This document shows, one piece after another, positions 1 through 5,983 of a stretch of 14,870 bases of DNA. The notes under the pieces are model-generated. The model had not been told where the DNA came from. It ran no database searches and was given only the letters and a program-made list of their open reading frames with translations. Position 1 is the stretch's first letter; every line of letters begins with the position of its first letter. The translations under genes and the position numbers were made by a program. The stretch is taken from assembly GCA_005884155.1 (NCBI GenBank), contig VAXD01000078.1, positions 578-15,447 on the forward strand, given 5' to 3'. Source of the DNA: Actinomycetota bacterium. GTDB lineage: Bacteria; Actinomycetota; Thermoleophilia; Gaiellales; Gaiellaceae.

Positions 1-269
1 AGCGGCTTACGCCCGTGCGCGTCGCCCAGCTTTCCGTACAGCGGCACTGTCACGGTCGAGCCGAGCATGTACGCGGTGAAGACCCACGAGTACTGCGAGA
101 TGCCGCCGAGGTCCGAGACCACCTTCGGCAGCGCGGTCGCGACGATCGTCTGGTCGAGCGCCGCGAGCAGCAGCGTCACCATCAGCCCGGAGTAGATCGC
201 GAGCACGCGGCCGATCGAGTACTGATAGCCAGGTGGCGTGCGCTCGAGCCGTTGGCGTAGCGTGCTCAC
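1..269 (-). CDS. DHA2-type MFS multidrug exporter (N-terminal part, cut by window edge)
   Basis: Only the first 89 codons are present; the gene runs off the left edge. The translation has a short basic N terminus, a first membrane segment, then LAALDQTIVATALP, which is the motif D1 of 14-TM drug:H+ antiporters of the EmrB/QacA type. A second helix follows, then GKLGDAHGRKP, the MFS motif A in the loop after TM2. Family knowledge says such proteins expel drugs or other hydrophobic compounds from the inner membrane using the proton gradient; the substrate cannot be told here. The GTG start at 269 overlaps the TGA of the upstream EamA gene by 4 bp (GTGA), so the two are almost certainly cotranscribed and translationally coupled. 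Confidence 0.88.
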   Translation of the reverse strand, partial: MSTLRQRLERTPPGYQYSIGRVLAIYSGLMVTLLLAALDQTIVATALPKVVSDLGGISQYSWVFTAYMLGSTVTVPLYGKLGDAHGRKP

Positions 270-1180
270 CTGCGGCCCGCCTCGGTCGTGAGCGCAGGCC
301 GTACGGGCGAAAGGCGGTCGCGCGAGAGGACGATCCCTGCCGCGATCGCGAGCCCACCGACGACCTGGAGCCTTGTGATCGGCTCGGAGAGCAGGAGCAG
401 CGCGAAGATCGCCGCGATGAACGGCTGCAGGTTCGCGAAGACGGCGGCACGCGACGGCCCGACCCGTGCAATCGCGCCGAACCAGAGCAGGTTGGCGACC
501 ACGAGCGGCCCGAGCACCGCGAACGCGTAGAGGAGCCAGATCGAGGCGCCGAAGCCGTAGTCCTGCGTCGCGAGCTGGTGTGAGCCGATCGCGACCAGCG
601 GGATCGTCCCGGCGAGGAAAGCGAGCGCGCTCACGCGAAGCGGCGAGTAGCGGCCGAGCACCGGCGCCGCTGCGACCGAATAGAACGCCCACGTGACCGT
701 CGCAGCAAGCGCGAGCAGAACGCCCCAGACGTGCCCGGAAACATTTCCGCCGGAGCCGATCGCGACCAGCGCGGCGCCGCAGATCGCGAGCAGCGCGGCC
801 AGCCAGAAGCGCACGCCGACGCGGTCGATCCCAAGCGCGACCGCGAAGAGCCCTGCGATCACGGGCAGCGTCCCGAACAGGAGAGCGACCGTCGTCGCCG
901 TCGTCAGCTTGATCGCGTAGACGAAGGTGACCTGGTTCAAGCAGATCCCGATCAGCGCGGCACCTGAGAGCAGGATCAGGTCGCGGCGGCGCATCGAAAG
1001 CGATCGCTCGCGCGCGTACGCGAGGCTCGCGAGGATCGCCGCGGCCATGGCGAAGCGCAGTGAGCCGTACGCGAGCGGCTGGAACCCGTGCGAGATCACG
1101 TACTTCGTGACCGTGAAGTTGAGGCCCCAGAGAGTGACCGTCGCCAGCAGCATCAGGTCTGCGGGCTCCGGGCGACGCAT
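266..1180 (-). CDS. EamA/DMT-family permease
   Basis: A protein of 304 residues made almost wholly of about ten hydrophobic helices in two similar halves, the layout of the EamA (DUF6) drug/metabolite transporter superfamily. The family signature near the N terminus is visible as LWGLNFTVTK, and the second half carries WAFYSVAAAPVL and, near the C terminus, the conserved LLLSEPITRLQVVGGLAIAAGI. Such proteins export amino acids, other metabolites or toxic analogues; substrate unknown. I chose the ATG at 1180 because a TAGGTT box lies 7 nt upstream, matching the leaderless pattern seen elsewhere in the window, and because family members begin just before the first helix. An upstream ATG at 1198 is possible. 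It is divergent from the gene at 1212 and coupled to the DHA2 exporter downstream. Confidence 0.88.
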   Translation of the reverse strand: MRRPEPADLMLLATVTLWGLNFTVTKYVISHGFQPLAYGSLRFAMAAAILASLAYARERSLSMRRRDLILLSGAALIGICLNQVTFVYAIKLTTATTVALLFGTLPVIAGLFAVALGIDRVGVRFWLAALLAICGAALVAIGSGGNVSGHVWGVLLALAATVTWAFYSVAAAPVLGRYSPLRVSALAFLAGTIPLVAIGSHQLATQDYGFGASIWLLYAFAVLGPLVVANLLWFGAIARVGPSRAAVFANLQPFIAAIFALLLLSEPITRLQVVGGLAIAAGIVLSRDRLSPVRPALTTEAGRR

Positions 1181-1187
1181 CTGTTTC

Positions 1188-1204
1188 AACCTACCCATTA
1201 GGGT
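1188..1204. promoter_or_regulatory. Back-to-back -10 boxes for divergent leaderless genes
   Basis: On the minus strand TAGGTT (1193-1188) sits 7 nt before the ATG at 1180. On the plus strand TAGGGT (1199-1204) sits 7 nt before the ATG at 1212. Neither start has a Shine-Dalgarno sequence. Both match the TAnnnT -10 type expected for leaderless transcripts of actinobacteria. I see no clear -35 box for either. Unlike some other sites in this window, neither TA comes from a stop codon. Confidence 0.5.
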
Positions 1205-1211
1205 TCGGGCC

Positions 1212-1499
1212 ATGCGCCAGCCCATGCGCCAACCAACTCGGGACGACGTCGACGCCCTGGTCGGCCCGGCGACGCCGCACTTCGCGTACCAGTTGCGCGC
1301 GCGTGTGCAGGAGCTCGTCCAGGAGCTGCCGGAGGACCACGAGGTGCGGCGCTACGCGGAGGAGCAAATGAAGCTGCTCGACCGGCTCGGGCATGCCTCG
1401 TCGAAGGCCGAGGAGGGCCCGCACGTCGAGCGCGACCAGCCGGGCTGGCGCGAGATCCCGAGCTCGGCGCCCGCGAGCGAGCCGCTGCCGCGGCGATGA
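1212..1499 (+). CDS. Small hypothetical protein (95 aa)
   Basis: A soluble, charged protein of 95 residues with no signal peptide or membrane helix. The centre (about residues 11-60) looks helical and contains GPATPHFAYQLRARVQELV followed by a charged stretch ending in EEQMKLLDRLG; the C-terminal third is Pro/Ser-rich and probably disordered. I do not recognise a named domain. The first codons repeat: MRQP occurs twice in a row, so the second ATG at 1224 is an alternative start. ATG 1212 is preferred because TAGGGT lies 7 nt upstream. Its TGA overlaps the ATG of the reductase gene by 4 bp, so the two form an operon. That the frame is real is supported by the tight coupling and by the lack of a competing frame. 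Confidence 0.75.
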   Translation: MRQPMRQPTRDDVDALVGPATPHFAYQLRARVQELVQELPEDHEVRRYAEEQMKLLDRLGHASSKAEEGPHVERDQPGWREIPSSAPASEPLPRR

Positions 1500-2233
1500 G
1501 GTTCGACGGCGCGTCCGTCCTCGTGACGGGCGGCTCGCGGGGGATCGGCCGGGCGATCGCCTTGCGCTTCGCCGAGCTCGGCGCCGCCCGGGTCGGGATC
1601 GGCTACCTGCGGAACGACAAGGCCGCAGAGACCGTCGCGGAGGAGCTGCGCGAGGCAGGCGCCGAGCCGCTGCTAGTCCGCGGCAACGTCTCCTCCGAGC
1701 GCGTCGTAGCGGAGGCGGCCGCGCTCGGGCCGTTCGACGCGGTCATCCACAACGCCGCAACCGGCGTGATTCGGCCCGCGCTCGAGACCGAGGACAAGCA
1801 CTGGGACTGGACGCTCTCGGCGAACGCGCGCGCCCTGCTCGCTCTGGCCCGCGGGCTCGCGCCGGACATGAAGGCCGGCTCGTCGTTCATCGGGATCTCC
1901 AGTCTCGGCTCGGTGCGGGTGCTCGACAACTACGTCCTCGTCGGCGTCTCGAAGGCGGCGCTCGAGGCGGTCGTGCGCTACCTCGCCGTCGAGCTCGCGC
2001 CGCGCGGGATCCGCGCCAACGCCGTCTCGGCCGGCGTCGTCGAGACCGGCGCGCTCGACCACTTTCCGAACCGGGAGCAGATGATCGCCGACGGTCTCGC
2101 GCGCACGCCCGCCGGACGGCTGGTCGAGCCACGCGACGTCGCCGACGCCGTCTGCTTCCTCTGTTCGCCGGAGGCTGAGATGGTGCGTGGACAGACCCTG
2201 ATCGTCGACGGAGGCTTCTCGCTGCCCGCCTGA
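1496..2233 (+). CDS. fabL: FabL-like enoyl-[ACP] reductase (SDR family)
   Basis: A 245-residue short-chain dehydrogenase/reductase. The nucleotide-binding motif TGGSRGIG is at 11-18 and the NAA motif at 86-88. The active site is not the usual YxxxK: Tyr146 and Lys153 are six residues apart (Y-x6-K), preceded by ISSLGS, which is the arrangement of enoyl-ACP reductases. The stretches HWDWT, the SSLGS-to-K region, FPNRE and RGQTLIVDGG closely follow Bacillus subtilis FabL as I remember it. FabL reduces trans-2-enoyl-ACP with NADPH in the last step of fatty acid elongation and tolerates triclosan. The ATG overlaps the preceding stop (ATGA), and the stop overlaps the next start by 1 nt. A related SDR reductase on another substrate is possible, but the Y-x6-K signature makes FabL the best call. 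Confidence 0.8.
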   Translation: MRFDGASVLVTGGSRGIGRAIALRFAELGAARVGIGYLRNDKAAETVAEELREAGAEPLLVRGNVSSERVVAEAAALGPFDAVIHNAATGVIRPALETEDKHWDWTLSANARALLALARGLAPDMKAGSSFIGISSLGSVRVLDNYVLVGVSKAALEAVVRYLAVELAPRGIRANAVSAGVVETGALDHFPNREQMIADGLARTPAGRLVEPRDVADAVCFLCSPEAEMVRGQTLIVDGGFSLPA

Positions 2234-2742
2234 TGGAGCCGACGGAAGGGAATCTCCGCGCCTGGGAAGAGGCGCACCGCAGCCTCCGCCGCGGCGGCGG
2301 GCGCCGCGGGCTGCCGAAGCCGGTGCGCGAACGGCTGCCCGACCTTGACGGCCGGCACGTCCTCCACCTGACTTGCGGCCAAGGCCGCGAGACGGCGGCG
2401 CTGATCGGCCTCGGCGCGCTCGTGACCGGCGTGGACGGCTCCGAGGAAACCGTGCGCGCGGCGAGGAAGCGGCTTCCGGACGCGGCGCTCGTCACCGCAG
2501 ACGTGTCGGCGCTTCCCGTCGAGCTACGGCGCCGCGCTGGTCTCGAGCCTGCCGGAGTGGGCAGCCGGGGTGGCGGCGGCGCTTCGCTCGAGCGGGGTCC
2601 TGCTCGCGTATGACGAGCATCCGGTCGCGGCCTGCCTCGACCAGATGCTCCACTGGCACGAGAGCTACTTCGACGCGTGGCCCGTGGGCGTTGTCGCCGA
2701 GGCGCTGATCGGCGCGGGCCTGCAGCTCGAGCGGCTCGAGGA
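2233..2742 (+). pseudogene. Class I SAM-dependent methyltransferase, frame-broken
   Basis: The first frame (ATG 2233) gives about 100 good residues: a basic N terminus, then VLHLTCGQGRETAAL (SAM-binding motif I), VTGVDGSEETVRAARKR (motif II with the acidic residue that contacts the ribose) and VTADVSALPVELR. After about 2530 that frame loses all family character, while the next frame (visible from about 2534) continues with AALVSSLPEWAAGVAAALRS, then LAYDEHPVAACLD and HWHESYFDAWP, which fit the C-terminal half of the same family. So one gene has a frame break at or just before 2532/2533. Its last part is also missing: after LERLEE at 2742 the sequence jumps into a second copy of the SAM-binding segment. 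The start overlaps the fabL stop by 1 nt. A real pseudogene or an assembly error are both possible. Confidence 0.7.
2334..2532 (+). repeat. 199-bp perfect direct repeat, copy 1
   Basis: This stretch recurs without mismatch at 2743-2941, 409 bp downstream. It encodes the SAM-binding core of the methyltransferase (from LPDLDGRH to PVELR). Copy 1 is in its expected place in the gene on its left side; the reading frame breaks at or very near its right end. Confidence 0.95.
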
Positions 2743-2941
2743 GCTGCCCGACCTTGACGGCCGGCACGTCCTCCACCTGACTTGCGGCCAAGGCCGCGAG
2801 ACGGCGGCGCTGATCGGCCTCGGCGCGCTCGTGACCGGCGTGGACGGCTCCGAGGAAACCGTGCGCGCGGCGAGGAAGCGGCTTCCGGACGCGGCGCTCG
2901 TCACCGCAGACGTGTCGGCGCTTCCCGTCGAGCTACGGCGC
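2743..2941 (+). repeat. 199-bp perfect direct repeat, copy 2
   Basis: Identical to 2334-2532. It replaces the expected end of the methyltransferase (left junction 2742/2743) and directly abuts the truncated 3' end of the minus-strand proline dehydrogenase gene (right junction 2941/2942). A plus-strand frame reads from the C-terminal methyltransferase half through copy 2 to a TAG at 2942-2944. That product, with motif I placed after the C-terminal region, would not be a sensible methyltransferase. Confidence 0.95.
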
Positions 2942-3741
2942 TAGATCCGCACCCGGTGCCCCTCGCGGACAAGGTCGTCGCCGAGCGCCGGCCGGACGCC
3001 GAGCAGCATCTGGAACTCGTAGTCCTCGCGCCCGAGCCCTCGTTCGGTCACGCCCCGCTTCGCCTGCTCGACGAGCCACTCGTCGTGCGTCGCCACACCG
3101 ACGTAGTGGCCCGCGTCCCAGAGCGCCTCCAGCACGAGCATGAAGTTGCTTCGGATCGCCTCGAAGTCGCGAAAGGCGATCTCGGCCCGCTCGACGTAGA
3201 TTCCCTTGCAGAGTCGCACGCTCGGCCGCAGCTCGGCGAGCGCCGCCACGTCGTCCAGCGTCCGCTTCAGGCGGGCCTGCAGCACGATCCCGACGTTGTC
3301 GTAGCCCGACTCGCGCAGCTCGCGGTAGAGGCGCAGGGTGTCGTCGGTCGTCGACGAGTCCTCCATGTCGATCCGGACGAAGTTGCCGCGGGCCGCCGCG
3401 TCGGCGACCACCTCAGTCAGGTTCTCGCGGCAGAGGTCGTAGCCGAGCCCAAGCCCGAGCGCGGTCAGCTTGACGCTGACGTTCGAGTCGAGCCCCTCCC
3501 GCTCGATCGCCTCGAAGGCGTCACGGTACGCCGAAGCGATCGAGCGCGCCTCGTCGGGGTTCGCAATCTCCTCGCCGAGGACGTCGATCGTTGCGAGCTT
3601 GCCCTCCGCGTTGACGCGGCGCACGACCCGCAGCGCGTCCTCGAGCTCCTCGCCCGCGATGTACCGCTCCGAGATGCGCCGCACGACCGGCTTCGGGACA
3701 GCCGGCAGGAACCGGGCGATGGCGCGGTCGACGATGGCCAC
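2941..3741 (-). CDS. Proline dehydrogenase, C-terminally truncated
   Basis: A monofunctional FAD-dependent proline dehydrogenase of the PutA/PRODH TIM-barrel type, oxidising proline to pyrroline-5-carboxylate. Visible motifs: SVKLTALGL (88-96, catalytic-site Lys), RIDMEDS (123-129), VGIVLQARLKRT (150-161), RLCKGIY (176-182), GVATHD (215-220) and YEFQMLLGVRP (241-251). The 266-residue product ends at GHRVRI. Family members continue with YVPYG and a helix carrying the Arg pair that binds the proline carboxylate, so about 40 residues are missing. The break coincides exactly with the edge of the 199-bp repeat. The GTG start at 3741 has a TAGAAT box 9 nt upstream. It follows a MarR gene by about 12 bp and is probably under its control. 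As drawn, the enzyme would likely be inactive. Confidence 0.88.
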   Translation of the reverse strand: MAIVDRAIARFLPAVPKPVVRRISERYIAGEELEDALRVVRRVNAEGKLATIDVLGEEIANPDEARSIASAYRDAFEAIEREGLDSNVSVKLTALGLGLGYDLCRENLTEVVADAAARGNFVRIDMEDSSTTDDTLRLYRELRESGYDNVGIVLQARLKRTLDDVAALAELRPSVRLCKGIYVERAEIAFRDFEAIRSNFMLVLEALWDAGHYVGVATHDEWLVEQAKRGVTERGLGREDYEFQMLLGVRPALGDDLVREGHRVRI

Positions 3742-3750
3742 GGACGGCCG

Positions 3751-3756
3751 ATTCTA
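3751..3756 (-). promoter_or_regulatory. Possible -10 box for leaderless proline dehydrogenase mRNA
   Basis: TAGAAT on the minus strand, 9 nt before the GTG at 3741, with no Shine-Dalgarno sequence between them. The TAG is also the stop codon that the MarR gene would use if its frame break is corrected, so the TA may be there for that reason. No clear -35 box. Confidence 0.35.
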
Positions 3757-4288
3757 GGAGTGTTGGGCCCGGTCTTGCTCGCGGCGCTCGGCGCTCGAAC
3801 TCGCGCATCAACCGCCGCAGGAGCCCGTTCAGCTCGCGCTGCTCGTCCTTGGTGAGCGCGTCCGCGATCAGCGACTCGTTCGCCGCCTGGGCGCCGAGCG
3901 CCTTCTCCCAGGCCTCCTCGCCCTGCTTCGTCAGCTCGACGAGCACGCCGCGCCGGTCGTCCGGATCGGGGATGCGCTTCACCAGGCCGGCCTCCTCGAG
4001 ACGGTCGAGCCGGTTCGTCATCGCGCCGCTGGAGAGCTCGGAGCGCTTGGCGAGCTGGCCCGCGGACCGCCGGTGCGGCTTGCCTGCAAGCCGGAGGCTG
4101 TTGATCACCTTCCACTCGCCGAGGCCGAGGTCGAACTGGCGGAGCGTCTCGTCGGCCATCGCGTTGAAGCGGCGCCGCAGGCCGTTGATCCGGTCGACGA
4201 TGCCCTCGACCTCGAGATCGACGCCCGGCAGGTCGTGCTCCGCGAGGAAGCGATCGATGTGGTCATGCTCGTCGGTTGTCTGGGCCAC
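3754..4288 (-). CDS. MarR-family transcriptional regulator, probable frameshift at C terminus
   Basis: A winged helix-turn-helix regulator. From the GTG at 4288, the dimerisation helices come first, then the HTH region SAGQLAKRSELSSGAMTNRL (about 75-94), with recognition helix SSGAMTNRLDRLEEAGL (86-102) and the wing DPDDRRG (108-114), then a long C-terminal dimer helix to FERR (167). The same frame then stays open to 3521, translating the antisense of proline dehydrogenase codons without family character. A one-base change near 3785 would instead give a short tail EQDRAQHS and a TAG at 3754-3756, just before the dehydrogenase start. I therefore place the end at 3754. MarR proteins usually repress their own and neighbouring operons and are released by small ligands; a palindrome upstream is a good operator. 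GTG 4288 has TAAAAG 8 nt upstream; ATG 4333 is an alternative start. Confidence 0.8.
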
Positions 4289-4296
4289 GAACGAAT

Positions 4297-4342
4297 CTTT
4301 TACCAAAAAAGTCTTGACGTCAAGAGTCTTCATCTGTAGAGT
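4297..4342. promoter_or_regulatory. Divergent promoter with shared palindromic operator
   Basis: A perfect 14-bp palindrome, TCTTGACGTCAAGA, lies at 4312-4325. It contains a TTGACG -35 box on each strand. On the plus strand TTGACG (4314-4319), a 17-nt spacer and TAGAGT (4337-4342) make a good sigma70-type promoter for the small gene at 4382. On the minus strand the same palindrome supplies TTGACG (4323-4318), followed at 15 nt by TAAAAG (4302-4297), 8 nt before the MarR GTG start. A second, degenerate copy of the site, TTCGACGTAAAG, is at 4348-4359 and matches the core at 9 of 12 positions. A MarR dimer bound at the palindrome would block both promoters. Confidence 0.65.
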
Positions 4343-4370
4343 TCTGCTTCGACGTAAAGATACTTTAACT

Positions 4371-4379
4371 GGAGGGAGG
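4371..4379 (+). promoter_or_regulatory. Strong ribosome binding site
   Basis: GGAGGGAGG placed just before the GTG at 4382. It is one of only two strong Shine-Dalgarno sequences in the window and decides the start of the small gene. Confidence 0.7.
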
Positions 4380-4381
4380 GC

Positions 4382-4573
4382 GTGTTGTTCGAATACGACA
4401 CACACATCGAGTACAGCCAGAGCCGGATCGAGCAACTGCGCCGGGACTGGCCGACGACGTCGACTCCCGCCCGCTACGCGCTCGGGGAGTGGCTCGTCCG
4501 TCTCGGAAGGCGTCTTGCGCCGGAGCCGCGGCCCGCGTCAGCCTTCCCGCATGAAGCCCTGCCGCGCTGCTGA
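4382..4573 (+). CDS. Small hypothetical protein (63 aa), divergent from MarR gene
   Basis: A 63-residue product with no recognised domain: an N-terminal half rich in charged and aromatic residues (LFEYDTHIEYSQSRIEQLRR), a central helix-like stretch ALGEWLVRLGRRLA, and a Pro-rich tail ending in Cys. No signal peptide or clear membrane helix. It is supported as a gene by a promoter (TTGACG, 17 nt, TAGAGT) and a strong ribosome binding site immediately upstream of its GTG, not by similarity. It probably belongs to the MarR regulon because the palindrome covers its -35 box. Its 3' end overlaps the convergent gene at 4538-4828 by 36 bp. Confidence 0.6.
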   Translation: MLFEYDTHIEYSQSRIEQLRRDWPTTSTPARYALGEWLVRLGRRLAPEPRPASAFPHEALPRC

Positions 4574-4828
4574 GACGAGCGCGACTGCTTCCGGGAAGAG
4601 GACGCGCATTGCGTCCCGCAGGGCAATCGCCTGCTCGTCGGCCCCGCCGGTCGCATTGACCTGTTGGAGCGCGGCCGCGGTCAGCTCGACCGCGGTGTTC
4701 AGCGTCAGCGTCGCGAACTGCTCGCGCTGGGCCTCCTGCACCGACTCCGCCTGCTGCTCGGCGAACTCGCGCAGGCTCCGCATCAGATCCTCCGGATCGC
4801 CGCCGAACGGAAAGCCGCTTCCTTCCAT
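4538..4828 (-). CDS. Small hypothetical protein (96 aa)
   Basis: A soluble 96-residue protein with a Gly-rich start (MEGSGFPFGGDPEDLMRSL) followed by an amphipathic, probably all-helical body with many Ala, Gln and Glu, reaching to ARQGFMREG. No Cys, no membrane segment and no named domain that I recognise. It starts 10 bp after the stop of the 139-aa gene upstream, with TAACCT 6 nt before its ATG, so the pair is probably an operon. The composition, a start with FGGDPEDLMRSL and helices behind, is like small actinobacterial proteins of the YbaB/nucleoid-associated kind, but this is only a resemblance in style and I would not assign it. Confidence 0.7.
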   Translation of the reverse strand: MEGSGFPFGGDPEDLMRSLREFAEQQAESVQEAQREQFATLTLNTAVELTAAALQQVNATGGADEQAIALRDAMRVLFPEAVALVSAARQGFMREG

Positions 4829-4837
4829 CGGGCCAGG

Positions 4838-5257
4838 TTAGCTGAGCGGGATCTTGTAGCCGCGCTCGACGTCCTTCAGGAGCTCGTCGACCGTGCCCGT
4901 GGCCTGCTTCATCGCAGTGGCGAACGCGGCGCGATCCTGGGCCTCGGCCCCGAGGGAGTCCAGTTCCGCCGGGGTCGCGACCCGCGGCTCCTCTCCACCG
5001 GCGCCGACCGCCTCCTCGGCGAGCTCATAGAGCGCGGCGATCGAGACGGCGTCGCGGACGAGCGAGCGGTCGTCCACGGCGTGTCCATCGGCGTCGAGCA
5101 CGAGCCAGCTCGACTCGTCGCCGTTTCGGAAGGCGCAGACGTAAAGCCGGACGCCGCTTCCCGGCTCGGCGGGCACGATCCCGGCTAGCTCTTCGCCGTC
5201 GGACGCGTGCCGCACCGCCGCTTCGGCGATCCGCCTCAGCTCCTGGTCGAGAGCCAC
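4838..5257 (-). CDS. Hypothetical protein (139 aa)
   Basis: A soluble acidic protein of 139 residues. The N-terminal part (about 1-25) is helical and Ala-rich, followed by alternating strands around RLYVCAFRNGDESSWLVLD (about 37-55), then helices to the end, with a C-terminal KDVERGYKIPLS. It has one Cys. No signal peptide and no domain that I can name. GTG 5257 is chosen because TAAGCT lies 6 nt upstream and the frame is closed a little further out. The gene is divergent from the methyltransferase at 5281, with only 23 bp between start codons, and lies 9 bp upstream of the 96-aa gene with which it likely forms an operon. Confidence 0.7.
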   Translation of the reverse strand: MALDQELRRIAEAAVRHASDGEELAGIVPAEPGSGVRLYVCAFRNGDESSWLVLDADGHAVDDRSLVRDAVSIAALYELAEEAVGAGGEEPRVATPAELDSLGAEAQDRAAFATAMKQATGTVDELLKDVERGYKIPLS

Positions 5258-5263
5258 CCGGCC

Positions 5264-5273
5264 AGCTTAGACT
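5264..5273. promoter_or_regulatory. Overlapping divergent -10 boxes
   Basis: AGCTTAGACT contains TAAGCT on the minus strand (5269-5264), 6 nt before GTG 5257, and TAGACT on the plus strand (5268-5273), 7 nt before GTG 5281. The two boxes share the TA at 5268-5269. Neither gene has a Shine-Dalgarno sequence. No clear -35 box on either strand. Confidence 0.45.
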
Positions 5274-5280
5274 CACGGTC

Positions 5281-5983
5281 GTGGCCGAGACGCTCTCCGG
5301 GCGCGCACGCGAGCTGTTCGCGCCGCTGGGCCCGACCTACGACCGCTACGCGCGCCTGCTCTCGTTCGGCCAGGACCCGCGCTGGCGCCGCTTTCTCGTC
5401 TCCCGGCTGCCGGTCGGGCCCGACGACACGGTGCTCGACATCGCCTGCGGCACGGGCTCGGTCGCGCTGGAGCTCGTCCGGCAGACGGGCTGCTCGGTTG
5501 TCGGCGTCGACCAGAGCCCGGAGATGCTCGCTGAGGCCCGCAAGCGCATTGGCGCGCGGCTCATCAAGACGGAGCGGATCCGGCTGGTCGAGGCCTCCGT
5601 TCGAGGACGCGTCCTTCGACGGACTGACGGCCGCATACCTGCTGCGCTACCTCGACGACCTGCCGTCCGGCCTCGCAGAGCTCGCTCGCGTGCTCCGGCC
5701 CGGCGCGACCGCCGCGTTGCTCGACTTCTCCGTTCCGCAGTCCCCCCTCGCCCGGGAGGCCTGGAACGTCTACGTCGACGCCGGCCTCCCCACGCTCGGC
5801 CGCGCGATCTCGCCGGGCTGGCACGAGGTCGGTCGCTTCCTCGGCGAGAGCATCCGCCGCTTCGACGCCGAGTGGCCGCCGGAGCGCCTGCTCGCGGCCT
5901 TCCGCGAGGTCGGCTTCGAGAGCCCGAGCGCGCGCCGCCTCAGCCTCGGCGGCTGCCTCGTCGTCTGGGGCAGGAAAGGGTGA
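5281..5983 (+). pseudogene. UbiE/MenG-like methyltransferase, frame-broken
   Basis: The GTG frame gives the N-terminal half of a UbiE-type C-methyltransferase: LFAPLGPTYDRYARLLSFGQ, the family's opening signature, then VLDIACGTGSVALEL (SAM motif I), VVGVDQSPEMLAEARKR (motif II) and RIRLVEA. At about 5590-5600 family character passes to another frame, which reads PFEDASFDGLTAAYLLRYLD (motif post-I region), LAELARVLRPGATAALLDFS (motif III) and a good C terminus ending in VVWGRKG at 5983. Families of this kind have about five more residues between VEA and PFEDASFD, so a small deletion not divisible by three explains both the gap and the frame change. Expected role: methylation of a quinone or similar aromatic. 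Its TGA overlaps the next start (GTGA). A sequencing or assembly error is as likely as true decay. Confidence 0.75.

Noticed and set aside
2570..2944. Separate 124-codon methyltransferase gene
   Set aside because: It joins the C-terminal half of the methyltransferase to the duplicated SAM-binding segment in the wrong order; it is a product of the repeat.
3521..4435. MarR-like protein of 304 residues
   Set aside because: The C-terminal 90 residues are out-of-frame antisense of proline dehydrogenase codons, and the N-terminal 30 before MKTLDV are promoter and upstream DNA.
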